A DNA stretch of 7,365 nucleotides, taken from Nitrospira sp. Lineage in GTDB: Bacteria; Nitrospirota; Nitrospiria; Nitrospirales; Nitrospiraceae. Location: assembly GCA_016873525.1 (NCBI GenBank), contig VGXD01000102.1, positions 1-7,365 on the forward strand. Reading direction: 5' to 3'. A model generated the notes under the pieces. That model saw nothing but the letters and a program-made list of their open reading frames with translations. It searched no databases and was not told where the DNA came from. Positions 6,323 to 7,365 of this stretch are shown here, piece after piece; position 1 is the first letter of the stretch, and each line of letters begins with the position of its first letter. The position numbers were made by a program, and so were the translations under genes.

Positions 6323-7126
6323 ATGATTAAAGTCATCGTGGCCGGCGCAGCCGGACGGATGGGTGGGCGGCTCGTCAGCCTCTTGAAAGAATCGGCCGCG
6401 CTCACGCTGGCCGGCGCGGTCGAGAGCAAGGGCCACATCGCGGTCGGGGAGGACGCCGGCGAAGTCGCCGGATGCGGCCACACCGGCGTGGTGATCCGGG
6501 ACGACCTGGCATCGGTCCTGGACCGGGGAGAGGTCGTGATCGATTTCTCAGCCCCGCCCGCCACCTTGGAGCACCTCCGCATCGCGACCCAACAGAGACG
6601 CGCGATGGTGATCGGGACGACCGGGTTTTCCGCGTCGGAACTGGCCGAGCTGCGCAGCCTGACCAAGTCGGTCCCCTGCGTGTTCTCGCCGAACATGAGC
6701 GTCGGCGTGAACCTCCTCCTCAAGGTCATTGCCGAGATGGCCAAGACCCTCGGAGAGGACTACGACATCGAAGTCATCGAAGCCCACCACCGGCTCAAGA
6801 AGGATGCGCCCAGCGGCACCGCCCTCAAGATGGCGGAGGTCCTTGCCAAAGCCACGGGCCGGGACCTGGAACAGGTCGGGGTCTATGAGCGGAAGGGACT
6901 GATCGGGGAGCGGAAGAAGGGCGAGATCGGCATTCAAACCATCAGGGCCGGGGATATCGTCGGCGACCATACGGTGCTGTTCGGCGGGATGGGCGAGCGC
7001 ATGGAGGTGATCCATCGGGCGCAAAGCCGCGACACCTTCGCACGGGGCGCGCTCCGCGCGGCCCGCTGGGTCGTCAAACAGCCGCCGGGCCTCTACGACA
7101 TGATGGACGTCCTGGGGCTTCGATAA
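6323..7126 (+). CDS. dapB: 4-hydroxy-tetrahydrodipicolinate reductase
   Basis: Reduces 4-hydroxy-tetrahydrodipicolinate to tetrahydrodipicolinate with NAD(P)H, directly after DapA. The 267 residues are full length. The N-terminal Rossmann domain begins VIVAGAAGRMGG (nucleotide loop at about 8-14), and Glu34 after the second strand is compatible with NADH use. VIGTTGFS lies at 97-103, with FSPNMSVGVN at 121-130. The catalytic signature EAHHRLKKDAPSGTA at 153-167 contains the presumed general acid/base His156 and substrate-contacting Lys160. The C-terminal half is the tetramerisation/substrate domain. AGGAG sits 4 nt before the ATG. The gene ends only 13 bp from the stop of a convergent gene. 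No DapL, DapD, DapC or DapE gene follows, so the middle pathway steps must be encoded elsewhere. Confidence 0.97.
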   Translation: MIKVIVAGAAGRMGGRLVSLLKESAALTLAGAVESKGHIAVGEDAGEVAGCGHTGVVIRDDLASVLDRGEVVIDFSAPPATLEHLRIATQQRRAMVIGTTGFSASELAELRSLTKSVPCVFSPNMSVGVNLLLKVIAEMAKTLGEDYDIEVIEAHHRLKKDAPSGTALKMAEVLAKATGRDLEQVGVYERKGLIGERKKGEIGIQTIRAGDIVGDHTVLFGGMGERMEVIHRAQSRDTFARGALRAARWVVKQPPGLYDMMDVLGLR

Positions 7127-7139
7127 GGAACGCGGTGAG

Positions 7140-7322
7140 CTAGGCCAGCGGCGCGGATGAATCGAAGGATGGTGACAGATCCTGCCCCTTGACCGTGGCG
7201 CCGCAGGCGTGGCATTGCACCAGAGACTGCCCCCTATCGTAACTGATGAGCCGATAGCACTGAGGGCAGCACAACAGCGCGGTCATCGGCACGCTTGCGA
7301 CTCGATTGATCGTGGGCTTCAT
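7140..7322 (-). CDS. Small zinc-ribbon protein of unknown function
   Basis: A 60-residue protein with two CxxC knuckles, Cys19-Pro-Gln-Cys22 and Cys37-His-Ala-Cys40, separated by 14 residues, a spacing fit for a single zinc ribbon. An extra Cys18 adjoins the first knuckle. The N-terminus is short and basic, and the C-terminal tail (about 46-60) is polar and likely disordered. There is no signal peptide or membrane segment. The start is backed by a purine-rich ribosome site (7325-7331). An internal Met13 start would keep the zinc motif but lacks that support. It converges on dapB with a 13-bp gap and is therefore not part of the lysine operon. The role is unknown; such ribbons can bind nucleic acid or protein partners, and nothing here chooses between them. 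Confidence 0.68.
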   Translation of the reverse strand: MKPTINRVASVPMTALLCCPQCYRLISYDRGQSLVQCHACGATVKGQDLSPSFDSSAPLA

Positions 7323-7324
7323 GG

Positions 7325-7331
7325 TCTCCTT
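7325..7331 (-). promoter_or_regulatory. Ribosome binding site of the zinc-ribbon gene
   Basis: Read on the – strand, AAGGAGA ends 2 nt before the ATG (7322-7320). The spacing is short, but the match to anti-Shine-Dalgarno is strong. It is the main support that this 60-codon frame is a real gene. No convincing -10/-35 pair is seen in the remaining 34 bases to the window edge. Confidence 0.55.
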
Positions 7332-7365
7332 CGACAGTCACTACACTCGGCCCCTATCCAACGTT

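Noticed and set aside
7166..7183. AGGAT/ATCCT hairpin beyond dapB as a terminator
   Set aside because: Short 5-bp stem, no T-run on either strand, and it lies within the zinc-ribbon coding region.
7323..7365. Possible promoter (TTGGAT … TAGTGA on the – strand) for the zinc-ribbon gene
   Set aside because: The spacing between the hexamers is only about 12 bases and the -10 match is poor.

Overview
This window is a compact, GC-rich bacterial segment. It holds the 3' end of an arginine-biosynthesis gene and a nearly uninterrupted co-directional run of lysine/diaminopimelate (DAP) genes. The order on the + strand is argH (5' truncated) – small lipoprotein – cobalamin-type radical SAM protein – lysA – dapF – dapA – dapB. 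A short zinc-ribbon gene on the – strand converges on dapB. The argH–lipoprotein–lysA–dapF–dapA–dapB order, high GC and protein character suggest a Gram-negative bacterium, most likely a Nitrospira-like member of Nitrospirota. That assignment comes from remembered synteny and style, not from a search.

Layout: 1–974 is the C-terminal two thirds of argininosuccinate lyase. It overlaps by ATGA (971–974) the start of an 87-residue LptM/LppL-like lipoprotein (971–1234). A 69-bp gap with a strong Shine-Dalgarno leads to a 625-residue class B radical SAM protein (1304–3181), whose last 8 bases overlap lysA (3174–4433). dapF (4456–5319) follows after 22 bp. A 109-bp gap holding an inverted pair of heptamer arrays precedes dapA (5429–6301). 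dapB (6323–7126) starts 21 bp later. The tail (7140–7322, –) encodes a 60-residue CxxC…CxxC protein.

How it works together: DapA condenses aspartate semialdehyde with pyruvate, DapB reduces the product, DapF makes meso-DAP for peptidoglycan, and LysA decarboxylates meso-DAP to lysine. The steps between DapB and DapF (DapL, or the DapD/C/E route) are not encoded here. DapA keeps all the residues of the E. coli lysine-inhibition site, so feedback control by lysine is predicted.

Points worth a second look: (1) DapF has Ser where the family signature has the first catalytic Cys, while the second catalytic Cys is intact. (2) An uncharacterised B12-type radical SAM protein with a STAS-like C-terminal domain and an unusual internal insertion is translationally coupled to lysA. 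(3) The dapF–dapA gap carries a REP-like inverted heptamer repeat. No CRISPR array, tRNA, rRNA, transposase or phage gene was seen.
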